Shown here: in pieces, positions 32,084 through 40,872 of the stretch
How positions within the stretch are numbered: the first letter of the stretch is position 1
Layout of the letters: each line of letters begins with the position of its first letter
NCBI GenBank assembly: GCA_902798685.1
Contig: CADBXO010000009.1
Span: 1-58,514, forward strand
DNA: 58,514 nucleotides
Source of the DNA: an uncultured Bacteroidales bacterium
Lineage (GTDB): Bacteria; Bacteroidota; Bacteroidia; Bacteroidales; Bacteroidaceae
Reading direction: 5' to 3'
Position numbers and translations under genes: made by a program
Notes under the pieces: model-generated
The model's database searches: none
What the model saw: the letters and a program-made list of their open reading frames with translations, nothing else
Told to the model about the DNA's origin: nothing

Positions 32084-34255
32084 CTATTTTTTCACTGCAG
32101 GGCAGTCGGTGAACGCTTCAATATCGATGAGGGTTACGCTTTCCGGTATGGCTATTGAGTCGAGGCTTTTGCAATCCGCGAATGTGAATCGGCCTATTCT
32201 CTTTACACCTTCAGGTATATTGACCTCAGTGAGGTCTGTACATCTGTAGAATGCCGAATCACATATCTCCGTAACGCTCTCGGGTATACTCACCGAGGTA
32301 ATGAAACACTCTTCCTTAAACGCCCCGCTATCTATACCTGTAACGCGGTAAGTCTTTCCTTTATACTTTATTTTGGAAGGAATCTCCACATCATCAATGT
32401 AGATATCACCGCTCGTAACATACGCAGTCTTGGTTTTAGGATAGATGTTATAGCAGATATCATCTATTTCCACTTTTTCCTTTTGGGGTTCTGCAACCAC
32501 GGATGCGGTTCCTGGCACTACCGGTCGGATTGATGCTCCTACCACACGGTGACCTCCCCAGCTTATAGAGTTCGAGTCGAATAAGAGACTCCCCGTATAC
32601 TCCGGCCCGTCAGTGTCACTCAGTGTAGATGACCAATACCAGCTCATATAATCGGACATCTCATAATCAGAATGATTCATTATATCACCGGTACAATAAC
32701 TTGCAGCAGGCAGGAATATGGAACGGTCTGTATAGCCGGGCTTATTGCTTATTATTCTTAACCCGCTCACGCCACTGACTGTATCCCACGTCCATGTGCA
32801 ACAGTTCCTCAACTCTTCCCATTCGGCTTTGGTTGGCATGCGCCAGCCTCCGCCCCATTTTACATGTGCAGCATCATCCTGAGGTTCAAGTACCGTGCGA
32901 CCATCAACTGTTCCAAAAATGGTGTCATTATTGTATTTATAAAACTTCATTTCCCAGAAATCAGTGGCATCGCCTAAAATGTAGTCTTCAAAACCATATC
33001 TGGACTTGGGCTCTGTCTCACCCCAGGAAAAGTAGTCACCGTTATCCTCGGGTTTCTCAGCGCCGATATTGAAAGGAGCCCACTTGACGCTAAGTCCCAG
33101 ATCCACGGCAGCCGATTCATCCGGGTGTGATTCGTAGCCCAAATGTTCTTTCATGGATTTGGGTATAGGAGTCTTTATTCTCGCAGTTATCGGCTCTTTC
33201 AGCTTTGCATCAACTTGTTCGGGAGTGATATCGGCCGAACCGGTCGGTTTGACAATATCATCATTCAAGAAACTGATCCGTCTGTTTTTGTGTACACCTT
33301 CAAGCAATGAGATCATCTTGTCGGCCACAAGGTCACTCTCTTTCAAATGTATAATGAATCGGCATTTATCCGATTCAAAGACCACCGGGTCCGATACGTT
33401 TTCACTGACTATGAATGTAGCGAAGTTGGAGTCATCGGCAAAATCAGACTGAGCATATACCCAATATCCTATTTCCCTCAACAAGTTCTCATATTTGGCA
33501 CGATATTGTTTCCTGATTTCAGAATTGAAACTGTCATGATCAAACTTGAACTGAACCTGGAATCCGCCCAAACCACAATAGAGCTGAAAGAATAAAAGTT
33601 CTGATATGCTAGAACCTAAATCAGCATATAGAGATAGTGTATAATCATTTTCCGATGAGCGTGAAAGACTATTGCCTGTCTGCAACATACTCTCATGATA
33701 GTTTGCCTTGAATTCATGATACAGGTAATCGGCTACTGCGGTAAAACTCTCCAGGCACTCCCTGTCACCGGCCATGACAGAAGTGCCGATATGCTCAAAC
33801 AGGCGTATGGCCTGATCAGACAATCCATCGGGAGACCAATTGGTAACACCGTTATCATTTAGAAAGAGATAATAATCAGCACCGTCAATACCCTTGCGGT
33901 TCATTGTATATGATGCCGTATTGACAGCATGCTTGGTCAGGAGTATCAATGACGAATAGAGTTCCGGACTGCATTCCATAATGTAATTCTTCTTTATTGT
34001 ACGGACTGTGATTATTCCGCCACTCTTATTCTCACTCATCCTGATGCTCAATGCTTCAAACGGTTGTGACACCAATGAAGAAGACATCATGAAATTGACA
34101 AAGGAATAAGCATAATCGTCAAAGTATTTGTCAAAAAACTCCTGATTGTCATTGTATAAGGATCTGGATATGGGAGTGAACGCTGTCTGTGCAGCCACCT
34201 TATTGGGTTCTATAAACAATATGCAAAGCAGAGTAAGTAAAAGGACTCTCTTCAT
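32084..34255 (-). CDS. Secreted FISUMP-like and BspA-type leucine-rich-repeat protein
   Basis: 723 residues from the ATG at 34255, chosen because it starts a clean signal peptide (MKRVLLLTLLCILFIEPNKVAAQ). Residues ~25-340 have no recognisable fold. Residues ~370-570 resemble the Bacteroidetes surface-protein domain with AVDLGLSVKWAPFNIG, YFSWGETEPKS, WRMPTKAEWEEL and a final RPV (FISUMP-like). The C-terminal ~100 residues contain BspA-type LRR_5 repeats: ITSVSIPESVTEICDSAFY, LTEVNIPEGVKRIG and SIAIPESVTLI. It is probably a surface adhesin or sensor. The gene looks AT-richer than its neighbours and interrupts a same-strand cell-wall cluster, suggesting insertion. Confidence 0.84.
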   Translation of the reverse strand: MKRVLLLTLLCILFIEPNKVAAQTAFTPISRSLYNDNQEFFDKYFDDYAYSFVNFMMSSSLVSQPFEALSIRMSENKSGGIITVRTIKKNYIMECSPELYSSLILLTKHAVNTASYTMNRKGIDGADYYLFLNDNGVTNWSPDGLSDQAIRLFEHIGTSVMAGDRECLESFTAVADYLYHEFKANYHESMLQTGNSLSRSSENDYTLSLYADLGSSISELLFFQLYCGLGGFQVQFKFDHDSFNSEIRKQYRAKYENLLREIGYWVYAQSDFADDSNFATFIVSENVSDPVVFESDKCRFIIHLKESDLVADKMISLLEGVHKNRRISFLNDDIVKPTGSADITPEQVDAKLKEPITARIKTPIPKSMKEHLGYESHPDESAAVDLGLSVKWAPFNIGAEKPEDNGDYFSWGETEPKSRYGFEDYILGDATDFWEMKFYKYNNDTIFGTVDGRTVLEPQDDAAHVKWGGGWRMPTKAEWEELRNCCTWTWDTVSGVSGLRIISNKPGYTDRSIFLPAASYCTGDIMNHSDYEMSDYMSWYWSSTLSDTDGPEYTGSLLFDSNSISWGGHRVVGASIRPVVPGTASVVAEPQKEKVEIDDICYNIYPKTKTAYVTSGDIYIDDVEIPSKIKYKGKTYRVTGIDSGAFKEECFITSVSIPESVTEICDSAFYRCTDLTEVNIPEGVKRIGRFTFADCKSLDSIAIPESVTLIDIEAFTDCPAVKK

Positions 34256-34283
34256 AATCGGAGGATAAAACATATATCTATTG

Positions 34284-34314
34284 CAAATTTATTTGATTTT
34301 TTGACTGGAACAAA
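34284..34314 (-). promoter_or_regulatory. Full Bacteroidetes promoter for the LRR gene
   Basis: On the minus strand, TTTG (34314-34311), 19 bases, then TAAATTTG (34291-34284): a complete match to the consensus. The ATG follows at 34255. Confidence 0.75.
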
Positions 34315-34372
34315 AGTAGCGGCATATTCAACCTCCGCCAAGGACAAGGCGTTGCAAAACCGTTGCAATTTC

Positions 34373-34403
34373 TTGGAAATGAGATGGCGATAACGTAATT
34401 TTG
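34373..34403 (+). promoter_or_regulatory. Promoter for the AmgK-RapZ fusion gene
   Basis: TTGG (34373-34376), 19 bases, then TAATTTTG (34396-34403). The box ends 8 bases before the ATG at 34412, so the leader is only a few bases long. Confidence 0.65.
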
Positions 34404-34411
34404 GTGTCATT

Positions 34412-35845
34412 ATGAATGAGAAGTTGAAAGAACTGTTCAGGCTGTATGCCGGATGTGAGGCTGAGAGCGTTACACGGCTTACTGCGGCGGGATCCAACCG
34501 GGTTTACTACCGTTTTGCTTTCAATGGCAAGACCGTAGTCGGTGTAGAGGGAACCAACGCCGATGAGAACGCGGCGTTCCTGAGCATCGGACAGGATCTT
34601 GCATCTAAGGGACTGCCGGTTCCTGAGATCCTGGCTATGGCCGATGACCGCATGTGTTATCTGCTCCGGGACCTGGGTGATGTATCACTGTTTGACACAC
34701 TCAAAAGCGCACGTGAAACCGGCGAATACTCTGCTGAGCAGACCCAGCTTCTTGAAAAGGTAATACGCCTACTGCCGCAGCTGCAGTTCAAAGGCGGACA
34801 GGGAATGGACTTCACGGTTTGTTTTCCCTGCGAGTCTTTTGACCGCCGCAGTATATTCTGGGACCTGAACTATTTCAAATACAATTTCCTCAAGGCTGTC
34901 GGCCTGGAGTTCCATGAGGCCCGCCTGGAGGATGACTTTGATAGTTTTGCCACACTGCTGCTAAAGGATGCACCTTATGATACATTCATGTACCGCGACT
35001 TCCAGGCACGCAATGTTATGGTTAAGGACGGTGAGCCCTGGTTCATAGATTTCCAGGGTGGCCGACGCGGTCCTATTGAGTATGATCTGGCATCGTTCCT
35101 CTGGCAGGCACGCGCCGCTTATCCTGACCGACTCAAGCAACACCTTATAGATGTATATCTGGAGGCTCTTGCCCCATTCCGCAAGGTAAGCGAAAAGGAG
35201 TTCCGTGCAAGCCTTCACAACATAGTATTGTTCCGCACGCTCCAGGTTCTGGGCGCATACGGATTCCGCGGTTACTTTGAGCGCAAGCCTCACTTCATGC
35301 AGAGCATTCCGGCCGCTATAGACAACCTCCGTGACCTGCTCCATCAGGATATAGAGGGATGCCCCTATCTTACACAGCTGCTGCGAGAGATCATTCAACT
35401 GCCCCAGTTCAACCCGCAGCCCGCACCGGAGAACGTAAAACTCACCGTACGCGTAATGAGTTTCTCATACCGCAAGGGCCTGCCCCACGACGACAGCGGC
35501 AACGGCGGCGGATTCATATTTGACTGCCGCGGCATGCACAACCCCGGCAAGTATGACTGCTACAAGAAGATAACCGGGGCCGATGCTCCCGTCATTGAGT
35601 TCCTTGAGGAGCGAGGTGAGGTACAGAAATTCCTTGAGCATGCATACGGCATGGTGGATCCTTCAGTTGACCGTTACATAGAGCGCGGCTTTGCCAACCT
35701 GATGGTATCATTCGGATGCACCGGAGGTCAGCACCGCTCACTCTACTGCGCCAACCATATGGCAGAGCATCTGAAACTCAAATACGGTGACCGCATCAAC
35801 ATCCTGCTTGAGCACCGCGAACAAGGCACCAGCAAACAGCTATGA
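34412..35845 (+). CDS. amgK: AmgK-like amino-sugar kinase fused to a RapZ C-terminal domain
   Basis: 477 residues. Residues ~1-330 are an aminoglycoside-phosphotransferase-type kinase: GSNRVYYRF near the start, FMYRDFQARNVM near residue 190 (the HRD motif with Tyr for His; catalytic Asp and Asn present) and WFIDFQGGRRGP (metal Asp). AmgK phosphorylates MurNAc or GlcNAc at the anomeric carbon in the recycling route that bypasses de novo UDP-MurNAc synthesis. Residues ~345-475 match the C-terminal domain of RapZ: VRVMSFSYRKG, FDCRGMHNPG and VSFGCTGGQHRS. In E. coli that part binds glucosamine 6-phosphate and small RNA. The RapZ P-loop half is missing. The stop overlaps the MurU-like gene by ATGA. 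Confidence 0.83.
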   Translation: MNEKLKELFRLYAGCEAESVTRLTAAGSNRVYYRFAFNGKTVVGVEGTNADENAAFLSIGQDLASKGLPVPEILAMADDRMCYLLRDLGDVSLFDTLKSARETGEYSAEQTQLLEKVIRLLPQLQFKGGQGMDFTVCFPCESFDRRSIFWDLNYFKYNFLKAVGLEFHEARLEDDFDSFATLLLKDAPYDTFMYRDFQARNVMVKDGEPWFIDFQGGRRGPIEYDLASFLWQARAAYPDRLKQHLIDVYLEALAPFRKVSEKEFRASLHNIVLFRTLQVLGAYGFRGYFERKPHFMQSIPAAIDNLRDLLHQDIEGCPYLTQLLREIIQLPQFNPQPAPENVKLTVRVMSFSYRKGLPHDDSGNGGGFIFDCRGMHNPGKYDCYKKITGADAPVIEFLEERGEVQKFLEHAYGMVDPSVDRYIERGFANLMVSFGCTGGQHRSLYCANHMAEHLKLKYGDRINILLEHREQGTSKQL

Positions 35846-36594
35846 ACGCACTGATTCTTGCCGCCGGACTTGGCACACGACTTGGGGAGTTCACCGCTGA
35901 CCGCCCCAAAGCACTTGTTGAGGTTCAGGGCCGCACCATGCTGGAGCACCAGTTGCGTCACCTGGCATCGGCCGGCTTTGACCGTTTTGTAATCAACATC
36001 CACCACTTTGCAGACAAGGTAAAAGACTATCTCAGGCAGAACAACAACTTCGGTCTTGACATAACCCTGTCCGATGAGAGCAATCTGCTGCTGGACACAG
36101 GCGGCGGAATCCGTCAGGCCATGCACCTGCTTAAGGATGACTCACCCCTGCTGGTCCACAACGTAGACATATTCTCAAACACAGACCTTAATAGTCTTTA
36201 CCGGACCCATATTAAAAGCGGTGCCGATGCCACCCTGCTGACCGCCCGCCGCAGCACATCCCGATACCTCTATTTTAATAATAGGGGCGCACTTTGCGGA
36301 TGGAGCAATGAAAAGACGGGTGAGGTCCGTTCTCCCTTATCGGATTTTGACAAGACAAAGTACACTCCCTATGCATTCCAGGGAATACACGTAATATCAA
36401 AGAGTGTGCTGCCGCTGCTGGATGCCATACCGGAGCAGAGATTCGGCATAACCGATTTCTATGTGAGCAATGCCGGTAACCTTAATCTGCAGATGGTGGA
36501 GTGCGATCCGTCACAATGGGTCGATGCAGGCAAGCCCGAAACACTCTCCACTGCCGCTCAAATCGTAAAAAGCATCTATGAACATACTGCTTGA
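35842..36594 (+). CDS. murU: MurU-like sugar-1-phosphate nucleotidyltransferase
   Basis: 250 residues. The signature LILAAGLGTRLGEFTADRPKAL covers the nucleotide loop and catalytic Lys. HNVDIFSN near residue 105 gives the metal Asp, and LDTGGGIRQA near residue 88 matches MurU/RmlA-like enzymes. MurU forms UDP-MurNAc from MurNAc 1-phosphate in the recycling pathway, and the upstream AmgK-like kinase would supply that substrate. The start lies inside the kinase stop (ATGA, 35842-35845). Other nucleotidyltransferases (GlcNAc-1-P or mannose-1-P) are possible, but pairing with AmgK makes MurU the best reading. Confidence 0.8.
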   Translation: MNALILAAGLGTRLGEFTADRPKALVEVQGRTMLEHQLRHLASAGFDRFVINIHHFADKVKDYLRQNNNFGLDITLSDESNLLLDTGGGIRQAMHLLKDDSPLLVHNVDIFSNTDLNSLYRTHIKSGADATLLTARRSTSRYLYFNNRGALCGWSNEKTGEVRSPLSDFDKTKYTPYAFQGIHVISKSVLPLLDAIPEQRFGITDFYVSNAGNLNLQMVECDPSQWVDAGKPETLSTAAQIVKSIYEHTA

Positions 36595-37282
36595 GCAGAT
36601 TTCCAACCATGCCGACCCCTCCCAGGTGGAGGGCCTGATGCGCTTTTTCAAAACCGGCCCCGGCCAGTACGGCTACGGCGACAGGTTCCTGGGCATAAAG
36701 GTACCAGTTACGCGCGGAGTGGTAAAGGAGTGCTGGCCAAGGGTAAGTTTTGACGACCTTGAGGAGTGCGTGACCAGCCAGTATCATGAGGTCCGTCTGG
36801 CCGCGCTGCTAACCCTTATAGAGATATTCAGCCACAACAAAAAGAATCCCGGACTGCAGCAGCAGAGCGTTGATTTCTATCTGTCGCACACCGACCGCAT
36901 CAACAACTGGGATCTGGTTGACCTGTCATGCTATCCCCTGCTTGGCACCTGGCTGCTGGACAAGGACCGCACCCTGCTCTATGACCTGGCCCGCAACGGC
37001 AAGACCATGTGGGAGCAGCGCATCGGAATGGTAAGCACCATGCAGTTCATCCGACACGGAGAGACGGCCGATACATACGCCATCGCCGAAATACTGCTGA
37101 ATCACAAGCATGACCTTATACATAAAGCGGTGGGCTGGCTGCTGCGTGAGGCAGGCAAGCGTGATACGGATAAACTGAAAGCATGGCTGGAGCCGCGCTG
37201 TCACGCAATGCCCCGAACCATGCTTCGCTATGCTATTGAAAAACTTCCTGAAACAGACCGCCGTTATTTCATGGCGCTGTAA
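36578..37282 (+). CDS. AlkD-like DNA alkylation repair (HEAT-repeat) protein
   Basis: 234 residues of the AlkD fold: a helical HEAT-like protein with FLGIKVPVTRGVVKE near residue 35, SQYHEVRLAALLTL near residue 67, INNWDLVDLS near residue 108 and RIGMVSTMQFI near residue 147. AlkD proteins excise positively charged alkyl bases such as N3- and N7-methylpurines. The gene overlaps the MurU-like one by 17 bases, so it is cotranscribed with it, although no functional link is evident. Confidence 0.87.
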   Translation: MNILLEQISNHADPSQVEGLMRFFKTGPGQYGYGDRFLGIKVPVTRGVVKECWPRVSFDDLEECVTSQYHEVRLAALLTLIEIFSHNKKNPGLQQQSVDFYLSHTDRINNWDLVDLSCYPLLGTWLLDKDRTLLYDLARNGKTMWEQRIGMVSTMQFIRHGETADTYAIAEILLNHKHDLIHKAVGWLLREAGKRDTDKLKAWLEPRCHAMPRTMLRYAIEKLPETDRRYFMAL

Positions 37283-37349
37283 CTGAAACATTTGCAAGTA
37301 AAACACTATCTTTACGCTTTCAAACATTATACATAGAAAGCGTTGACTT

Positions 37350-37583
37350 ATGATTATACCCGGACAAGTATTGGCAAAAGCCGAAAAACTCAATGCCGAG
37401 AATGTCTCTTTTGTTGGCAGCAAGGACGGATTTGACGTTTTCAAGCTCTCTTTCAAGCAGCCTCACGTACGTCTCAACGGCAGTTACATTCCGCTCCAGA
37501 CCGGACTGCCCATAATCATACTGTATAAGGACGGTGTGGCAGAGATTGCCAAATCAACCGACCATGACTACTGGCTTTCGTGA
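37350..37583 (+). CDS. Small conserved-looking protein, function unknown
   Basis: 77 residues starting MIIPGQVLAKAEKLNAENV. The sequence is alternating and mostly beta-like, without signal peptide, Cys or membrane segment. A TATCTTTA box at about 37307-37314 lies some 35 bases before the ATG, and codon use resembles its neighbours, which supports a real gene. It runs convergent to the M49-like gene. I do not recognise the family. Confidence 0.55.
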   Translation: MIIPGQVLAKAEKLNAENVSFVGSKDGFDVFKLSFKQPHVRLNGSYIPLQTGLPIIILYKDGVAEIAKSTDHDYWLS

Positions 37584-37592
37584 GGTCCTGTC

Positions 37593-39188
37593 TTACTTGA
37601 AACGTATATCGACGGGAATCTTTTCCAGCCCCAGATTCATCAGATCCTCATTGTAACTGTCGCTGCGCTTTGAGTAACGTTTCTCAAAGTCTGCGGCAAA
37701 TGCATGGTCACCTGTTGCCTGTGTCTTGAGCACCAGAGCAGTAAGGTCAGAAAGTGCAGCCTCCATCTTGGCAAAATCCAGGGAATACTGTCCCGATGCC
37801 TTGCGCTGGAATGCACCTGCCTCCTGCAGATAATTGTAAATAATTATGTTGGCCCTACCCAGTGCTGAGCCTTCGCCGAAACGCTCGGAACGCACCAGAG
37901 AAACGAAGAACGTGGTCAGGGCATCCTCCTTGGTAAAGAGGTCGCGTATATCAAAATGGTTCTGAAGTTTGCTTACCAGAAGCATTCCGGCGGCATTGGC
38001 CTTGATCTCCTCGAAAGTAAGGGCTGCACTTCCAAGAGCCTCCTCTACACTACCCTTTCCGTTCACGGTTTCCTTTACACCCAGTCCATGGGCAACCTCA
38101 CGGAATACTATGTTCCAGAAGAATGCGTCATCAGACATATGTTCGGCATACTCTGATTCCAGGAGGACCTGGCCTGCGGGGTTCAGTATATGGTTGTACT
38201 TGGCCTTGATGATGTTTTCCAAGAGTATGGTACGTGTACCGCGGTCACGCTGTACGTCGGCATCAAACGGAAGGTTAAGGGCTATTACCTTGATTCCGGC
38301 ATTTGCCTTACCGGCATAATAAAGGGCGTTGCATGAGAAAATGTTCGAGCCTGTACCCGGCTGGAAGGTCTTGTATGCTGAATCGCCGGGAAGGTCCTGC
38401 TGGAACTCCTCGATGCGGGAAACGTATTTCATGAGCTGCTCGGTGCGTGCCTGGTTCTTGAGCAATACGAAAGCCTCATAAGAGCGTTTGATACCAAGCA
38501 ACTGGTCATCGGCAGCCTCATTGGGACCTACTACCAGGTCCATCTTGCTGTCATCCATATCCAGCCATGCCATCGCACTCTCGTAATAGTTGTCCGTGCG
38601 CAGGGCATCGGCCTTGGCCAACAGGTACTTCTTCACACTGGGCTTGATGGTGATGTCGGCAGCCGCAGTCAGGTAGTTGGCAATCTTGTCCAGATGATCC
38701 TTGTATTCATCATGGTACCATACAGTCTCAAGTGAACCGTCTGCAGCACGGCGAATGAGAGTGTATGGACTGTTCTTGTCAGGGTTGTCCCATGCATTGA
38801 ATTCGTCAAGGGTCATATCGGCAGGATAGAACCTGGCGCCGGGGAGGCAGTTGAAATAACCCTTTACGAACGGTTCCCCCGTAAAGCGGTCCCAGGGACC
38901 GTAGTTAATCTCTGCGTAAGTTTTCTGCACAGGATCCGTGATGTCCTTGAAGAGATCCTGTTTGTCACCGAAATACTGTTCCCAGTAAATGGCGTCAATC
39001 TCGTCGGCAATGAAACGGTACAGGTTCAGTACCTCCTTGCCGTTATCGGTAATACCGCTCAGGTCGGGAGTAGGTATCTCAACGACTGCATAGTCAGCCA
39101 CCCTACGCTCAAACTGAGACTTGCTTTTCTGGTTGCATGATGCCGCACTAAGTATTACGATGGCGGCAATTAACATAGTCTTTTTCAT
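37593..39188 (-). CDS. M49 (dipeptidyl-peptidase III-like) lipoprotein with altered zinc site
   Basis: 531 residues with a lipoprotein leader (MKKTMLIAAIVILSAASC; Cys near residue 18). The body resembles the shorter Bacteroidetes branch of peptidase family M49: GNEVLNLYRF-like start, GYFNCLPGARFYP near residue 115, then the zinc region. The expected HExxxH reads FREVAHGLG: the first His ligand is Arg (codon CGT), while the Glu and second His remain. The second motif, usually EExKAD/E, is EEIKANAAG. Both changes argue against a normal zinc peptidase, so it may be a pseudoenzyme. Function otherwise unclear. Confidence 0.78.
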   Translation of the reverse strand: MKKTMLIAAIVILSAASCNQKSKSQFERRVADYAVVEIPTPDLSGITDNGKEVLNLYRFIADEIDAIYWEQYFGDKQDLFKDITDPVQKTYAEINYGPWDRFTGEPFVKGYFNCLPGARFYPADMTLDEFNAWDNPDKNSPYTLIRRAADGSLETVWYHDEYKDHLDKIANYLTAAADITIKPSVKKYLLAKADALRTDNYYESAMAWLDMDDSKMDLVVGPNEAADDQLLGIKRSYEAFVLLKNQARTEQLMKYVSRIEEFQQDLPGDSAYKTFQPGTGSNIFSCNALYYAGKANAGIKVIALNLPFDADVQRDRGTRTILLENIIKAKYNHILNPAGQVLLESEYAEHMSDDAFFWNIVFREVAHGLGVKETVNGKGSVEEALGSAALTFEEIKANAAGMLLVSKLQNHFDIRDLFTKEDALTTFFVSLVRSERFGEGSALGRANIIIYNYLQEAGAFQRKASGQYSLDFAKMEAALSDLTALVLKTQATGDHAFAADFEKRYSKRSDSYNEDLMNLGLEKIPVDIRFK

Positions 39189-39208
39189 ATCGTTTGTCTC
39201 AAATTAAA

Positions 39209-40732
39209 TCATAACAGTCCCCATTTTCCTACAAACACCAGAACGGTGTAGCCAAGTATAAGACCTATGGCACCCATTATGGCTCCGACCTTGATCATAT
39301 CCTTCTGCTCTATGAATCCGGTCGAATGTGCCAGAGCATTGGGCGGGGTTGAAATCGGAAGGATCATGGAGAGTGAAGATCCCAGGGCCACACCGGCCAG
39401 AAGCGTGGTGACGCCTCCGTAAGGTTCAAGGTTCTGAGCGGCCGATGCTCCTGCCAGCGCCAGTATAGGAATGAGCAGGTTGGCCGTAGCTGTATGTGAA
39501 ATGAAATTGGCAAGTGCGTAGCAGATAAGACCTGAGCCGATGATCATGAGCACGGGAGGCCACTCGTTGAACGGGATGGACTCGACCAGATGCTTGGCAA
39601 GACCTGAATCCTGCAGGGCAAGTCCCAGTGCGAAACCTCCGGCAACCATCCACAGGATGCACCAGTTGATTTCGGCAAGGTCATACTTGGTTATGATACG
39701 TGTCACGCAGAACACGCCCACAGGCAGCATGGCAACCACGTTGGCGTCGACATGAGTCCACTTGTCACTCATCCAGAGCAGAACGGTGAGCGCGAATGTC
39801 ACGTAAACCGTTATCTCCTGCCAGGGTTTGAGGACACGCTCGGGATTCTCCTCGATCTTGAGTTCAATCTGTTTCTGGGTGAACGGGAAGAGAAGACGGA
39901 TTACGAGCCATGCCAGAATAAGCAGGACTATGGTAAGCGGAAGCATGATCATCATCCAGTCACTGAATCCGATGTTCATGGCCATACCGTTGGGGTCATT
40001 GAGAAACTTGATTGCAATGGCGTTAGGAGGAGTTCCTATGGGAGTCGCTATACCACCCAGATTGGCACCTACAGGAATGGCGAGTGCCAGGGCCAGACGT
40101 CCCTTGCCGTTCGTAGGCAGGGATTTGATGACCGGAGTCAGGAATGTGAGCATCATGGCGGCAGTTGCAGTATTTGACAGGAACATTGAGAACACTCCGG
40201 TAACCAGGATGAATCCCAGCAGTACGTTCTCCGATTTTCTTCCGAACGGTTTGAGCAGCGCTTTGGCCAGTTTGACATCCAGTCCGGCCTTGGTTGCCGC
40301 AAAGGCAAGCATAAAACCGCCTATGAACAGCATTATCACCGGATCGGCAAAGCATGCCATGATCTTTTTGCTTGACATGAGTGTGCCGAACAACGGATTC
40401 TCATCGGCATGCAGCCTGAAAAAGACCAGACTGTTGTCACTCGCTGTAAACAGCAGGACGACAATGATGGCCACCGAGGTAGCCCATGACGGGATTCCCT
40501 CGGTGATCCACATTATGGTAGCAAAACAGAACAGAGCTATGACCCGCTGTTCTATCACTGTCAGGTTCTCGATTCCGAATACCGAAGAAGGCAAATTCCA
40601 CACTACCAATCCAACGATCACACCCAAAAGGACCTTCATTGCTCTACGAGACAAGGGCATTGAGGCTTTTTTAAGTGATTTCTGTTTATCCTTCTCCTGC
40701 ACCAGTTCCGAACCTAAGAATGTTTTCTGCAT
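39209..40732 (-). CDS. SLC13/DASS-family sodium:anion symporter, paralogue 1
   Basis: 507 residues from the ATG at 40732 (a GTG at 40759 is less likely because a TATCTTTG box sits at 40793-40800 on the minus strand). About 11-12 transmembrane segments. The two SNT-type substrate motifs read MFLSNTATAAMM near residue 170 and ANFISHTATANLLIP near residue 415; the second has His in place of Asn. IATPIGTPPNAIA is the usual DASS block. Family members import dicarboxylates, tricarboxylates or sulfate with Na+. It diverges in that motif from the paralogue at 41943. Transcription proceeds away from lysR. Confidence 0.88.
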   Translation of the reverse strand: MQKTFLGSELVQEKDKQKSLKKASMPLSRRAMKVLLGVIVGLVVWNLPSSVFGIENLTVIEQRVIALFCFATIMWITEGIPSWATSVAIIVVLLFTASDNSLVFFRLHADENPLFGTLMSSKKIMACFADPVIMLFIGGFMLAFAATKAGLDVKLAKALLKPFGRKSENVLLGFILVTGVFSMFLSNTATAAMMLTFLTPVIKSLPTNGKGRLALALAIPVGANLGGIATPIGTPPNAIAIKFLNDPNGMAMNIGFSDWMMIMLPLTIVLLILAWLVIRLLFPFTQKQIELKIEENPERVLKPWQEITVYVTFALTVLLWMSDKWTHVDANVVAMLPVGVFCVTRIITKYDLAEINWCILWMVAGGFALGLALQDSGLAKHLVESIPFNEWPPVLMIIGSGLICYALANFISHTATANLLIPILALAGASAAQNLEPYGGVTTLLAGVALGSSLSMILPISTPPNALAHSTGFIEQKDMIKVGAIMGAIGLILGYTVLVFVGKWGLL

Positions 40733-40792
40733 ACCACTTATTATCAACCAATTAAACACTTTTTCGCTGGAACGATCCAGCTAAAACCGCGG

Positions 40793-40834
40793 CAAAGATA
40801 GACAGAAAGACAATTCGTTTTTATCGGCGAAATT
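40793..40834 (-). promoter_or_regulatory. Promoter and candidate LysR site for SLC13 paralogue 1
   Basis: Minus-strand TATCTTTG (40800-40793) is the -7 box. No -33 box is seen; instead the motif TTTATCGGCGAAATT lies at 40820-40834, where one would be expected. The core TTTATCGG recurs upstream of lysR (41806) and, in variant form, before the other transporter (41851). Confidence 0.55.
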
Positions 40835-40872
40835 GGTTTGTTTCTATAGAATTGTTTGATAAAAACGATAAA

